Assembly: GCA_003864495.1 (NCBI GenBank)
Contig: PEDN01001353.1
Coordinates: 62,001-126,000 of the forward strand
DNA: 64,000 nucleotides
Origin: Nemopilema nomurai
Lineage: Eukaryota; Cnidaria; Scyphozoa; Rhizostomeae; Rhizostomatidae
Direction: 5' to 3'
Numbering within the stretch: the first letter of the stretch is position 1; every line of letters begins with the position of its first letter. The position numbers and the translations under genes are program-made. Of this stretch, positions 22,693 through 35,300 are shown piece by piece. The notes under the pieces were generated by a model. That model worked only from the letters and a program-made list of their open reading frames with translations. It searched no databases and was not told where the DNA came from.

Positions 22693-24403
22693 ATGGTAAG
22701 GTTCACTTATCTTTTCAAAGATACTTCTTATGACACGAGGCTTTTGGAAAACATTAGGTATCAACGTTTAGGTTTGATTTTCAAGTAAAATCTTGACAAT
22801 TTTCACTAGCAGGGCCTTAGGCCCGTCGGTTTGCGAAGAATACTTAAATCTCTGTTTTTGAAACGTAAACAACAGAGAAAGTCGTTAATGCTTTCCAGTT
22901 AAGTTGACTTAGCTTCTGCTGAAATGGAGGCAAAATGTTATACATTTTAATATTCTTTTAGAAAAGTTGTTGGATTTGTAAAACGAGAGGGCCTATTTTT
23001 CTTTATCACGACCCTTTTTAGCAATGGAAGTTGATTGCATCACTACTTTCAGGTGATATTGATTTTAATTCATATTCTTTTGAGAATCCAAACGTTATTG
23101 CATCTAAATTGGAATGTCAAACAACGGAATGTGAATAAAGACGAACAAATTTTCGAGCAACCAGATTCAAAATTTTGCTTGTTTATTTATTCACGCTGTT
23201 GTCATTCAATTTTATTAGGCATCAAATTAGCCAAGTTGTGCTCCTTTCTGATAACAGAGCCACCACATTCAATGTTGGTGCCATCATTGTATTTATTGCC
23301 AGGTCAAGCCAACCTTTAAAAAAATTTTCCCCAATTTCAAAGCTATACTTGCTAAACCTCATGATGTCCCTGTTGGGATAATCATTCACTTTATATATAT
23401 TGTAGTTTTGTTTTATTTCAGGTTCAATCATCATCAGCAACATCAGTTGGTTCCGGTGGGCGATCCCCAAAGGCAGGTGGTGCCCCTAAATCAGGGTCAA
23501 CTGTTAGGAATAGGTAAATGCTGTTCTGTGCCAGATTTTTTGTTAAAAATCTATATATAATTATTATTTTGCTATTTCATCATTAATTACAATTTTGGTT
23601 AAATAAATTTAGTATATTATGTAATTATAACTCTTTTTTAAGCATGTCCAGTGCATGGAACTTTTTTTACATTGTAAGATCTGTGCTTTGTCTAGTTGAT
23701 TGATATGAGCAAGAAATACAGTAATGGGTCATTCAAATTTTTGCTTACATCATTATGTCAGATTTTGGTACAGTTATTGAATCAACATAAAAGAAGCAAG
23801 CTTTAATATAACATTAGCACCAGATAAAATTTTATAGGCATTATTGCCAGCCATTCAATGAATACAAAACATGAATTCTAATTCATTTCAGGAAGGGAAC
23901 CAGTGGAGCTCCAGCAAGGAGAACAACTGGTAGTTCACCACAAAACATGTGGAGGTTTTATACAGAGGATTCCCCAGGAATTAAAGTGTAAGTTATCAGC
24001 ATTATTGATAAGGTTATATATATATTGAGAGATTCCTTTGACCCGGCTAAGGTTGTAAATTTTACACAAAACAATATTGTGATAATAGAAAAGTTTTGTG
24101 AAAGTTCAAATGGAAAGTTTCTTCAATCTGTTGGTGAAAGTCTGCAATGCTATTTATTAACTTTTTGAGACAGATTATTTCTACCTATTAATCTTACCTA
24201 GTAATCTCGTTTGTTGCTGGCCTTACCTAAGCATTATCTTTTGTATTCCTGTTTTCCAGTTTATATAATTTGACTATTTTCCTGTTAGTTCTAAAATATG
24301 TCCTTCTCTCCTTAGTGGTCCAGTTCCAGTCCTGGTCATGAGCTTGCTGTTCATTGCCTTTGTTTTCATGCTTCATATCTGGGGAAAATACACAAGGGGC
24401 TAA
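22693..24403 (+). CDS. SEC61B: Sec61 translocon subunit beta
   Basis: The four coding exons are 22693-22695, 23422-23513, 23892-23987 and 24316-24403; the first carries only the start codon. The 92-residue product is the tail-anchored beta subunit of the ER protein translocon, which assists Sec61 alpha/gamma in moving nascent chains across the ER membrane. It has a disordered Ser/Gly-rich cytosolic N-terminus, the highly conserved [19 protein letters not shown] block, one C-terminal membrane helix ([19 protein letters not shown]) and a final KYTRG. Length matches the family (about 96 in human). Exon phases join without error. It is divergent from the coiled-coil gene and convergent with AhR. 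Polyadenylation hexamers AATAAA follow at 24686 and 24707. Confidence 0.97.
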
Positions 24404-24685
24404 AGAATTTTCAGAAACTTTATCGGAGTTTATAGGAATTTTATGTTTGTTGTCTTCTGTAAATTATATATAAAAAAAATTCAAAAAGTTCATTTTGTGT
24501 TATTTTCTAAAAAATATCTCAGCCATATGAAATTCAAATATATTTGTAAAAGATCCTGTTACTGCTGAATACATTGTTTTCTCATTGGTTACTTGAGTTA
24601 TGATTTGGATTTTCCTTGATACAGTTTGAAATATCCTTAATACAATGTTCCTGATATTTAAGCCTCAGATAAAAATTTGCAGCCA

Positions 24686-24712
24686 AATAAAAGTAAACTA
24701 AATACAAATAAA
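24686..24712 (+). terminator. Candidate polyadenylation signals of SEC61B
   Basis: Two AATAAA hexamers (24686-24691 and 24707-24712) lie about 280-310 bp after the SEC61B stop codon. This is a normal 3' UTR length. The actual cleavage site cannot be seen. Confidence 0.5.
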
Positions 24713-25678
24713 ATACCTGAATATTTACACATCCAAAAGTTTGGTCTTTATATGATTTTCTGACAATTGAATAAGCCTGGTTTTCCTTAGAACTTCAGAA
24801 TCAAATGATGTCACACAAACAAGACAGAAACCTAATCTTCATGATATTAAATTGAAGTAAAGCCAAAATTGCAAAGTTTTTCATGTAACTACACCCCCCC
24901 CCCTTTCAAGTGATTGCCCCTTTGCCTGTCATAACAAACAGAAGCACAAGACAAGAAACAAGAAGAAAGATAATTGGCAGTGCATATTTTGAACACATAT
25001 TTACACACTGAAGTATGTGTGTCATAAATGCTTATCCCTACACTACTTAACACTTACACTCATCCCACTATTTACAAGCACACAATTACAAAATTACTGT
25101 ATTTGTCTTTGATCATTGTCCAACAGAAAGATGGAAGAGGCAACTAGTTGGCAACCAGTTGACTTATAACAAGCATAAGGTGGATTTTCTATCTACAAAA
25201 GGCACTTCAAACAGGCCAATAAGCATCTAGACTAAAAGCAAAGGGTAAACTCCACACCAATATATGCATGAATGTTCATACATGTAAAAAATGCTGAAAA
25301 AAGAAACTTCAAACTAGGAAATGACTTGTTTCCTAGTTTCTTCAATAAGTTTTTTGAGAGCAACCAAAACGAAAATACTCAATAAGGCTGGAAATTACCT
25401 GCAAATGAGGGCAATTCCAACTCAGGGAATTATTTGCAAACTATTCAGCGGGTTGGGAGGATAGACATTTTTTATTTTTCAAAAGACTGCAAATAAGGAT
25501 TCCTTACAGTTACAGAAAGTGAATAATTTGGCATAGTGCTTCTGGCATTCAGAATCAACAGGGCTTCAAAATTGGTTCTCATTTTGTGAGACATCCACTA
25601 TTGTTGCAATTACACTTCATGCATTACATACCTAAAAACAAAAGTCAATAAATCAAAGTAATGGGTGATAATCAGGGA

Positions 25679-25684
25679 TTTATT
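25679..25684 (-). terminator. Candidate polyadenylation signal of AhR
   Basis: TTTATT on the plus strand (AATAAA on the minus strand) lies about 640 bp past the AhR stop codon at 26323. If used, the AhR and SEC61B transcripts would end about 1 kb apart without overlapping. Confidence 0.4.
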
Positions 25685-26322
25685 ATCATACAAATTAAAA
25701 CTGCCTATTGCTGTCTATTCACAGAGAAACAATGATGATGAAACATTGTCTTGAAGCACCAATCCCATTTTCACTGCATTTTGCCCAGTGCCTTTACTGC
25801 TTCCATGACATATGCTTGGTTGAAGATTAGAATACAGTTTAGACCTGGTTGGTCTCAAGTGTCTCATGTCAAACATAACAGATGTCACCACATGTTAAGG
25901 ATATACATTCTACAACTGTTAAGATTGTCAGCCTTGACAAATTCAAATTGTTTAACAAAGCAGGTAAAATTAATGCTAAGGTTTGTGTCCCACAGCACCA
26001 GTCTAGTTTCTTCCAAAAAGGCATCACTCATAACAGAAGTCAAAACTCTGGTGAGAATGAGAGAAACCATAGAATGAATGTTCCTTTTGCTGGGTGATTT
26101 CTTTAGCTGCAGTGCCAAAGTTTTAAAGGTGCCACCCAGTGCCTGCACCACTTAAATACAGAATCACCAGCGTTTACCAATTAGAACATTTCCCATGAAG
26201 TATTGTCATGGGAAAATGTCACAACAGCAAGGAACTGCTTGCATTGACCTTGGACATTCCTGTGACAGAATCAGGAAGGGTACCCACACAGGGTCCCAAA
26301 AATTACTTGCACCAAATCCTAT

Positions 26323-29300
26323 CTACTTAAGCCCATGATGGTTCTGCTGCAGTGGGACATGTCGAAATGACGCTGGGTCATTGTTGTAAAACCCTTGCTG
26401 AAAATCATGCCTTTGGAGAGATGTTAGCTGTTGTTGTTGTTGCTGCTGCTGCATATTCATTATTTGTCCCATGTTATAAACTAACTGACCCTGTTGCATG
26501 TTTCCGTTATAGATTGAGAGAGCTATAGGATCAACTGTTTCCATAGTAACATCACCATGACCTTGGTTGTTGCTCCAGTTTAGATTTGGGCTCAATGGGG
26601 TCAAGAAAGGGTACTTGGGGGAGGATTCTGGCCTCCCATTTGTTGCAACAGCTGTCCGCAGGTCTTGCAAATTTGACTCTGGTGCTGTGATGGTGACGTT
26701 CGGCGGCCTTTCCATGTTGTATTGCGAGAAATGCATCATCGAAGACGGGGTCTTAGAGGTCACCATTGAGTAATTATTTGGAAATGAGTTTGGAGATGTG
26801 TGCATTGTGTTGCTTGTGTACTCGACGGTGTTGGTGCGCATATTCCCTTGGTATGTTGATAAAGGGCTTTTAAATTCACGAAAGTCACACGTTGTATTTG
26901 GGGGAGCACCATAATATGAGCCATTAGGCATGAATCCATCGAAATTTGTGTAGCCTCTTTGCTGTTGCGGGGCACTAAACGTCAAGTCTGTAATTGATCG
27001 GCCTTGACTCTGCGGAGGCGACACTTGTCGGCCAGGGATGGCTGAAATGTTGTTTTGCTGCTGCATGTAGGCCATCTCCAGGTAAGGGTTCGAATCAGTT
27101 GGCGGTGCGACGACATTCGGCGGGCAGCTCACCTCCATTCCAGTTAACGACTTCGCCAAGTGGGTCAGAGAGTTCTTCTTCGCATCTCTTGACCGCTCCA
27201 TTGTGCCTACAAGATGCAACATGTTAGCCATTCAGTGACCTGCGCCCAGACATTTTACTAGAACATTCCCCAACGGTGGCGAAATGTGTGCATTGTTTAA
27301 GATGGTAAGGGTTGATATCATTTGATTAACATAATTGGCCAATAACTCGTGGTTTGGGTGTGAATGGCTGCTATACAACGCAACAATCTCAACAGAGAGT
27401 GGCAGTAATCAGTAATTAATGAAATGAATTAGCTTAACGTCAGCTAGTCAACGACCATGTTTTGAATTGCACATTTTTCCTAGCAACTTCCAGACATAAT
27501 TTTAATTTCTTAGCCGTTCTTGAAGATGGGCCGATTTTTGCAGACTTTTCTGCACGCCAATTTTTTCCTCTTCCAATCTCCAGCAACTATTGGCTGTAGT
27601 CATAAAGCAAGTATGGAAATCGTCCATCCTTTTACACCCTTTCTTCCTTCCTTTCTGCGTTTTCGAATACTACTTGCAGGCCTTGAATAAAACCTAAGTT
27701 TACTTCTTCCCAGAACAATTATCAAGCATTTTGTGGAATAATTTTTCCTCTTGCCGATCTGTTTCATAAGAAACCTTGTGATAATTTCTCGTTATCGTTA
27801 ATTTTCTACCATAATTTAACTATTGCTACTCTCCTGGTATTAGCTAGCATGGGAAATAGAATAGCGGTTCTAGCTTGAGTACTTCTCACAATATCATCAG
27901 GAAAACTTTAATGGCGTACTGATTGCTACAAGGGCTGGTGTGATCGCAAGGGTCAGCACAGTTTGGCTGAATTCTTGGCGGGAAAACACGTTACCGACGT
28001 CATCTTTTGCTATTGTTATTGGAAGTCACGTGGCTGTGACCAATCAACCAGACGAAAGATATGACTCAGTCTTTCGCCATACTAAGGCCAAAATGCATCG
28101 TGGGATATGAATCTAGTGACAGTGGGGCTAAGGGCAAAGAAGACATTTTGCACACACTCTAGAAGTATTTTTGCGCGTACAACGGCTTGCCCAAAGGAGC
28201 AGTTGTGAAAGTATCAACCTTTCTGGTCGTACAGTCATACTGGGTAACAAGCCGGGAAGCATTTCACTGCTCCCTCACCCAGGCGACACCGATATGACAA
28301 AAAACAGCAGAAAACTGTGTTTATGCAGGCCTGCCCTACTGCCGACAAAGATCCACTCATAAAGCACTTGAAAGCCTATCAATCGGCTATGTCAAAATGA
28401 AAACAACTCAAATACTTTCAAATCCACTTGTGCGATCAACGCTATTACCGGATCAGATAATTGTGTTAGATAAGACGATGTTAAATAATTCATCACTTTC
28501 ATAAGCTTGTAAAGGACGACGCCCGACATGGGCATGAAAACAAATTTTGCAAGAAGAGGTTGGTGGTTGGAAATCCCAGGCAACCAGACCGAGGGGCAAC
28601 CCCCTTCTAAGCTACTTGACACTACCCCTTTTCCTGTCTGCTGTCATTGGTCTGCACGTTATTTCTCACATGCCAATAAGAAAACCTGTTTAAGATATCA
28701 AAACAGATTCGAAAGTGAGTTGCAAGCCAGACTTTCCCTCACCAGAAAAATGCGGCTAATGGCAAAATGCCGGACATGACTATTTTTAGGTCTCTTAACT
28801 GAAGTGCACTGAACACGCTGAATTACAAAATCGACTTCTAGCAGCCCTACAGATGTGTTTAAGAATGAAGGCATCAACAAAACAATAGCAATGTGCTGCA
28901 ACGTGAGCAAGCGAAGGGACTCACCGTCTGGCCTAATGGGGCTGCAGACGCTGCTGTTGGTGGACTGCTGCCGTTGGAACTGGGCGAGCATCTGCCGCTC
29001 CACGCTGACGTCACTCACCGTACTGATAGACTCGGATCTTGCAGAAGCACACGTGGTAGGATTGTCCTGGACAAGGCCGAAGCTGCACCCGGGGTCTTGC
29101 AGCGAAGAGGGGGACAAGTCGAAGGTGTCGGAGAAGTCCTCGGGCGAGTCGAGAATGCTCTCTGGGGAAGATTTAAGCAGGTCTTCAGACACGTCGAACA
29201 GCTCCTTAGGGTTCTCTTGCAGAATATCATCTGGGTTGGACTGCTCACTTATTGAACCTGCAGGTAAATGGGTCTCGACATGCAAAATGCTTCATGCTGA

Positions 29301-32300
29301 AGGGTCACTCTCTCAAGTCTAAAGTGTTCCTGCATACAATTAGGCACTCGGTTATGCCACTAACTTATCATAAACAGATTTCCTTGACCGCTTTGAGCAT
29401 CACCGAAAGAGTGATTGGGTAAAACTTAGGATTCAGATTTTGTCTGTTCTTTTTGCTCACACTTGAAAGATCGCAAGCTACTTCAGGAAAAAATCCAAGG
29501 CACCCTAGACCAGGGGTCGGCAACCTTTTTAAACCAGGGGGCGAAACTAATTGTGAGATGCACATGAGGGCCGCAACTCAGAAAATGGTTGAATTTCAAT
29601 ATATAACACTTATTCTAATACGCAAGGAAAGTACAAAATGAAAGGCGCTTCCAAAGTTTGCATGATCAGCAAATGTGAATTTTTATTTGTAACGCATATT
29701 GTGTCCTAGCGTGTAGCCTCGCACCATGAAAAACAATGTGATTTGTAACAAATTGTGTTTTACAATGTTACACTTTTAGAAAACACATCACAGCCGCATT
29801 AATGCAACGGGCCACATGCACTGCAGATTTCCTGGGGCCTTGCGTGCCACAGAAAAATAACTTGCGTTGCCGACCCCTGCCCTAGATAGAGCAGCAGACT
29901 AATGTCGAAGAAGAAGTAACTTTCGGCAAAAATGTTTGCTAACTATAAAGTGTACGAGTAATTTTACATGGGATATAGGAATCTTGAGTACAACGTGACC
30001 ACCCGTTCATTGTGAGGTGAGGCACACTTGCCTCAAATTAGTTTGCTCTTTGCAATGCATTTCATACAAAGAAGACTTAACATAAATAACTAATTGATTG
30101 ATAAAGAACTGACTGACTCCTCTGATTTAAGACAGAGAGCCACTGAGAGACCCAATGCGTACCTGCAGGATGTTTCAACACTGAGCAATTGAAAAAATGC
30201 TAGCGGTGATGCTAAAGGGATTCAACTTTTTTTGGCAGTACTAACCCAACCCATTACGTCGTCTTCTTTCTAAGATTTCATCCACCCAGCCGCCTGGCCT
30301 CTCCCACCCCACCACTCTCTGCCGCACCCTGTCTATCTTTTATTAAATCCTACACCCTAGCTAACCCATATTCCATACATCCTATATCTCACCCATTGCC
30401 CATCCCATACCTCCATTCCCTATGCAACCGCCCTCCATCTCTAAATCCTTTCATCAATTAATCTTTTCAACACTAAAATCCTTTCATCTCTAAATCCTTT
30501 CACCATTAAATCCCTCTATCTCTAAATTCCTGCGTTTCTAGATCCCTAGAACTCTCTACCCCTTCACCCCTAAATCAGTTAAACTCTAAATTCATCCATC
30601 TTTAAAGTCCTTCCATCTTTAAAGTCCCTCCATCTTTAAAACCCCTCCATCTTTAATACCCCTCCGTCTTTAAAACCCCTTCATCCCCCCATTTCTAACC
30701 CTTCACGTACACCCCATTATTAATGCACACCAGCATTAAGACATCGAAACCTGCAAGCTTTGCAACAAATTAAGTACCTGCAATAACAGCATTGCTATTT
30801 CCATGATACATCTGCAAAGGCCCCAGCTCCAAATTGCGAAAATCGATGGGCCCTGTCAGCGGGAATCCATAATCCATCGCTTCTTCCTCTCCAAAATCAT
30901 TTCGGTTCAACCCGATTCTAGCCAGGCTCTTGACGTCCTCGGCATCTCTCACCCTCATCATCGCATCACCCTCTTCATCACTGCAACAACAAATCCCAAT
31001 GTGTTTAGCCAACACATAATAATAAAGCGATCTTTGAAACCCCAAATTTTGCTTTACTTTTTTGAAATGTAAATAACTGGCTCCAAAGACCATTGCTGCC
31101 AAAATGGAAGCAGAGTTTGGGACAGCAAATGTAGCAGATGAGTGGGAGTTTTGATGAGAAAATTTAAAAAAGCTTGTCTTGCGAAGTCTCATATCATGAA
31201 CATATCATTTGGGGAAATGGGTATGATAAAAGTGTGCAGCTTATGAAAGTGAAGACATATCCTGGATAGTAATTAGAAAATACCAAAATATTCAGCCCAT
31301 TAAAAGAATGAGTCCCTTCGATTTGCTGACTGGCGATAGAAACTTCCTAAGATGATTGGAACATTGTATTGGATCTTTTCATACAAACATCATTGGCACA
31401 GAGGCGACGAAATATAAATCAATAAGTATGATTGATTTTTCTGAGTACAAAGGCAGTTTGAGCTTTGAGATGCATAGAAAAATGCATTGCAGTATCTAGC
31501 AAAAAAGATGATAAGGGTCATCAAAGATACATACTCTAATATAAAATATATATATATATAATATATATATAAAATATAAGATATTTGATATTAATAGTGC
31601 GCTTTGCTTGAACAACCAAGTTACACAGCAATTCTACTAGTTCCAAAACTTAGTTTAATCAGAGATAACAGACTTGTGATTTTGGAGGTCTTGGATCGCC
31701 GAAAGAGAAACATCCAAAAAAGCATCGTCTGTCGACACATCGAACAACTATCCTTTAAGAATTAAGATTCGGTTCGGAATTTGAGCCAAAAAGGTGGCTT
31801 TAAAAGGAATCGTTTCTCAGAAAAAAACCAGCTGGACATGGCAAGAATACGTTTTGAGATTATACACTTTATGCATAAAAGTTTGTTGTGTGCGGAGCTA
31901 ATAAAATCTTTAAATCATTTTTCAGGAATATGCCTGGAGTGGTCAAGAAGTAACTCTTTCGCAATTAGAAGCCTACAGCCGCTGCCTAAAGCCAGTTTTA
32001 AAAATTGGACCTTTATAAATACGGGACAAAACTTTCACACGCGTGAAAATAAATTCTTTCCAACGTGGAAGGCTAATTCTGGTAGTTTAATTTCGAAAAC
32101 TTCTAAACCTGCTTCTCAACTTAGACAAATGGATGATACATTTCCTGTAACCATCTCAAAAGCTTCCAGCATTCTCAATTCAAATTATCTACGGGAAAGT
32201 TCTCAAAACATTCCCAAGATTGTCAAGAACGTCTTATGGCATTTGGCTAAGGTGCAACATCCCTACACGATCAAATAATCCACAATTTCAACAGGTTTCA

Positions 32301-35300
32301 AAGTAAACAAAGATTGACGACAAAAGCAATATACAAGATGGCCTTTTACAAATAATTCTGATTCTAAACGAAGCATACTGAACTATTTTCTAAGACACTC
32401 CCTGCTACATGAAAATGCACAAATTTCACAAAGCTCTGAGGGTAGGATTCCCATACATCAGATGTGTGTAGGACATAAGAGTGTACATCATCTATATTAG
32501 CAGACTATGGCTTTATCAACTCCATGGCTAGCATGTGGTCACAACCGAAGCACTGGTAGCGGGCCAAGTCATGGCAGTTCATTGCTTCAAAATAGAAACT
32601 GGAAGGTAGACAAGGAGTGAATAGACAAGAAACTCAGCATGTGGGTCAAAAGCACAACAAAATCCAAAGCAGAAGGTTTTGCGAAATTTGTTGCGATTAC
32701 TTGCTTAACATTTAACATCTGCATAAAAGCAAGCAAAGGTATAGAGCGGCCGAAAACAGACATTTAACCCATGTCTAATTGTCTGATTGCAACAGATAAC
32801 TGCTGCCATTAATATACTAATCTATATCTTGAAACATGCAGCAAATTCATAATCCACCTAAAAGCTAGTCATCAAGCAGCATAGGAACTAAATTGTACCC
32901 AAAATTGATTTCAATATCTTTCACGCCTTAAAAGTCTCCAGCAAGTGGTAGAGTGTTAAAAAGTCACTCCAGAAGCAAAATGTTCTGAGATTTTAAGGCT
33001 CAGAAAAGTCTAAAGAGCAAGAGGGTTACCTAGAATGCTCTCAAAGCAGGTAGACAAAAGAAGTACCCGCTGGAAACCATATGAAGACAACTCTGCACAA
33101 AGGTCCGACTGCAAAAGAGTCCCAGACCACATCAGGGCGTATCAGAAGCAATTGCCTTAAAATGCTCTGAAGAAATCTGGGAACTAATGGCTAATATGCA
33201 ATGGGAAGTTTGCAACAATACGCAGAGAAACTCGCTCCAGCATGAAATGCCACTAAGATGCAATTAAAACAGCGAGCTGAAATTACTAAACGAAATGACC
33301 AAAGCCTCTGAGCATCGGTTACAAATCGACGGGAGATGTAATGCTCCAATAATTCACTCACATTGCATTTGGAAAAAATAGTCCAAGGCCCAAAATTGAA
33401 AGCGACGAAACGCAAAAGAACTGCAGGACAAATTGCATCTTTCTGTATTTTCAGAGTAAATTCATGACTCCAGATTCACGCACGAAATGTTAATGAGCTT
33501 GTTAGAAGTAGGTAAGCCTCATCCATAAAATAAGTAAAACAAGCTTCAAAATATCAAAATGGATAGCGGCGTATGCAAAATTGTCAACTTTGAAATTGAA
33601 GAAACCCCAATACAGAAAAGTCGGTTACCTCTGGAGACCCTTCCAGCCCCTTGCGATAGGCCTAGATGCAGACATTGAAAGACGAAACCTCTGGATGCGC
33701 CATTCTTTGAGACCGCGTGCGTCACAAAGGAGAGAAAAAGCGTACCCAGTTTGAAAAACAATGCCAGAACAAAGGACCAATAAAGTGAAGGTCAACAGCA
33801 AAAAGTCGCCCGAAATTTGCGCATGGGCCTGTGAACAAGGATCGAGGGAAAAATTCCTGATGGGCCAATCAATTTGTTGCAGCAAATGGAATATGGATTC
33901 TTATTTAGGAAGCACCGAGTTACCGCAGGCAGCTAGCCTAAATGTCTAGGACATCTTCAACCTGGGTTTTCAAAATTAAGAACAAGTGGAGACTGAAGGC
34001 TGGAGGGAAGTCTGAAATAATTACCTAGTCCCGAGTAGGCAGGCTGGAAATCAACCAAAAATAGTGCCAAAATTATTCTGCATAAACCAAGTGCAAAAGC
34101 GAAGGCTGCCTCACTTGCTTCATGTCTAGCAAACATGACATAGACTTATTCGTCTGACATGGAATCCGTTTATCAATAATTCATTCGATGTTTTCTTTGT
34201 TACGAGGCCAGCCAGTCACATCCGGGGGTTTTCGCCTTGGCCATCCAAGCGGACTGTATACTTGGTGTTGAATTTCCAGCCAGGCTTCAAGGGGCTCGGT
34301 GATCAAGCTCAATCAAGTCATACTCTGACGCCAAGTAAACATTAGTTGTTCTCTTGGTGTTTCAGCCTCTAATGAGCCGCCTTTAGCAACCAGTTTGTCA
34401 TCTTTTCAGCAACTCAATCCTGACAAGCGGGCATTTTTCGGCGGGCAAAGATAAAAAAACTAGTGGGTAACCATCATCAAGACACTTTTTCCAGTTCACA
34501 TAACAACACTGATTATAGTGATCTGACAAAACGCCGACATCTTAAACGACCGTAACATGCAAAAAAATACATCTGTTGTAGAAGCACTTTCTTAATTTTC
34601 AACAAGAACTGGAACAAAACTAGAGTTCAGAGAGCTGTGTCTAGGCAAGAACGCTACGATGGCAAAACTTCTTCATAACATGGCATGTACGGAAAACAGG
34701 GAATGGCCCTGTAAGATTTTGTAACTGTTCACTTTGCATAAGAACACTAAGATACAGCATTTTAATTGCGAAGAACAGCCCTGACAAATCGCAACGCTTT
34801 CAGCATATAGTGTGACAAACTATTTAGCGTATACATGTTAAAGGCTGAATGGTATGATCAGTGTTGAATGAAGATATCTTTATTATTATGAGCGAGGGTG
34901 GCTGTCATAAACAAGCCTTACATAAGGACATAAGGCAAGTGGGCATGCAGGAAATGTCTCGACGACAAAGATAAGGCCTTTATCGGTACTACCAGAAAGG
35001 AAAACCAAAACGATTTAAAGTTAGGCCAATATAAGAGATGGTGAGCTAATACATGAAGAAACGGATGAGCAGACAGGTTTTTGGGTGGACAGTGATGAAC
35101 GACGATTGACCCCCGTTATGAAAGACGGCTAGACAATACAACAGAAAAACATGGATATTTAGACGACACGGTGGGGCGTTCTGATGCAGTAGGGTCACAA
35201 AGATTACTAGTACTTTGCCTAGCATAGAAATCCTTGCGAAAGAGTACAGCAGCATAGCTGAGGTCATGTGCTCGTAAGAAGGCCCAATGAGCCGGCAGTA

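Larger units (their letters stand above)
26323..30980 (-). other. AHR: AhR exons 11-13: C-terminal transactivation region
   Basis: Exon 11 (30778-30980) is acidic and contains [10 protein letters not shown] and PIDFRNLEL, which resemble the human FRNDFSGEVDFRDIDL segment. Exon 12 (28925-29257) is Ser/Asp-rich with repeated SPE/SPS motifs. Exon 13 (26323-27206) is rich in Gln, Asn, Pro and Ser, includes a run of eight glutamines and the stop codon. Such composition is usual for activation domains. Only the acidic motif of exon 11 can be aligned to vertebrates with any confidence. Confidence 0.85.

Noticed and set aside
28855..29322. Plus-strand 155-codon frame
   Set aside because: It is the antisense shadow of AhR exon 12, whose minus-strand frame fits the gene by phase and position.
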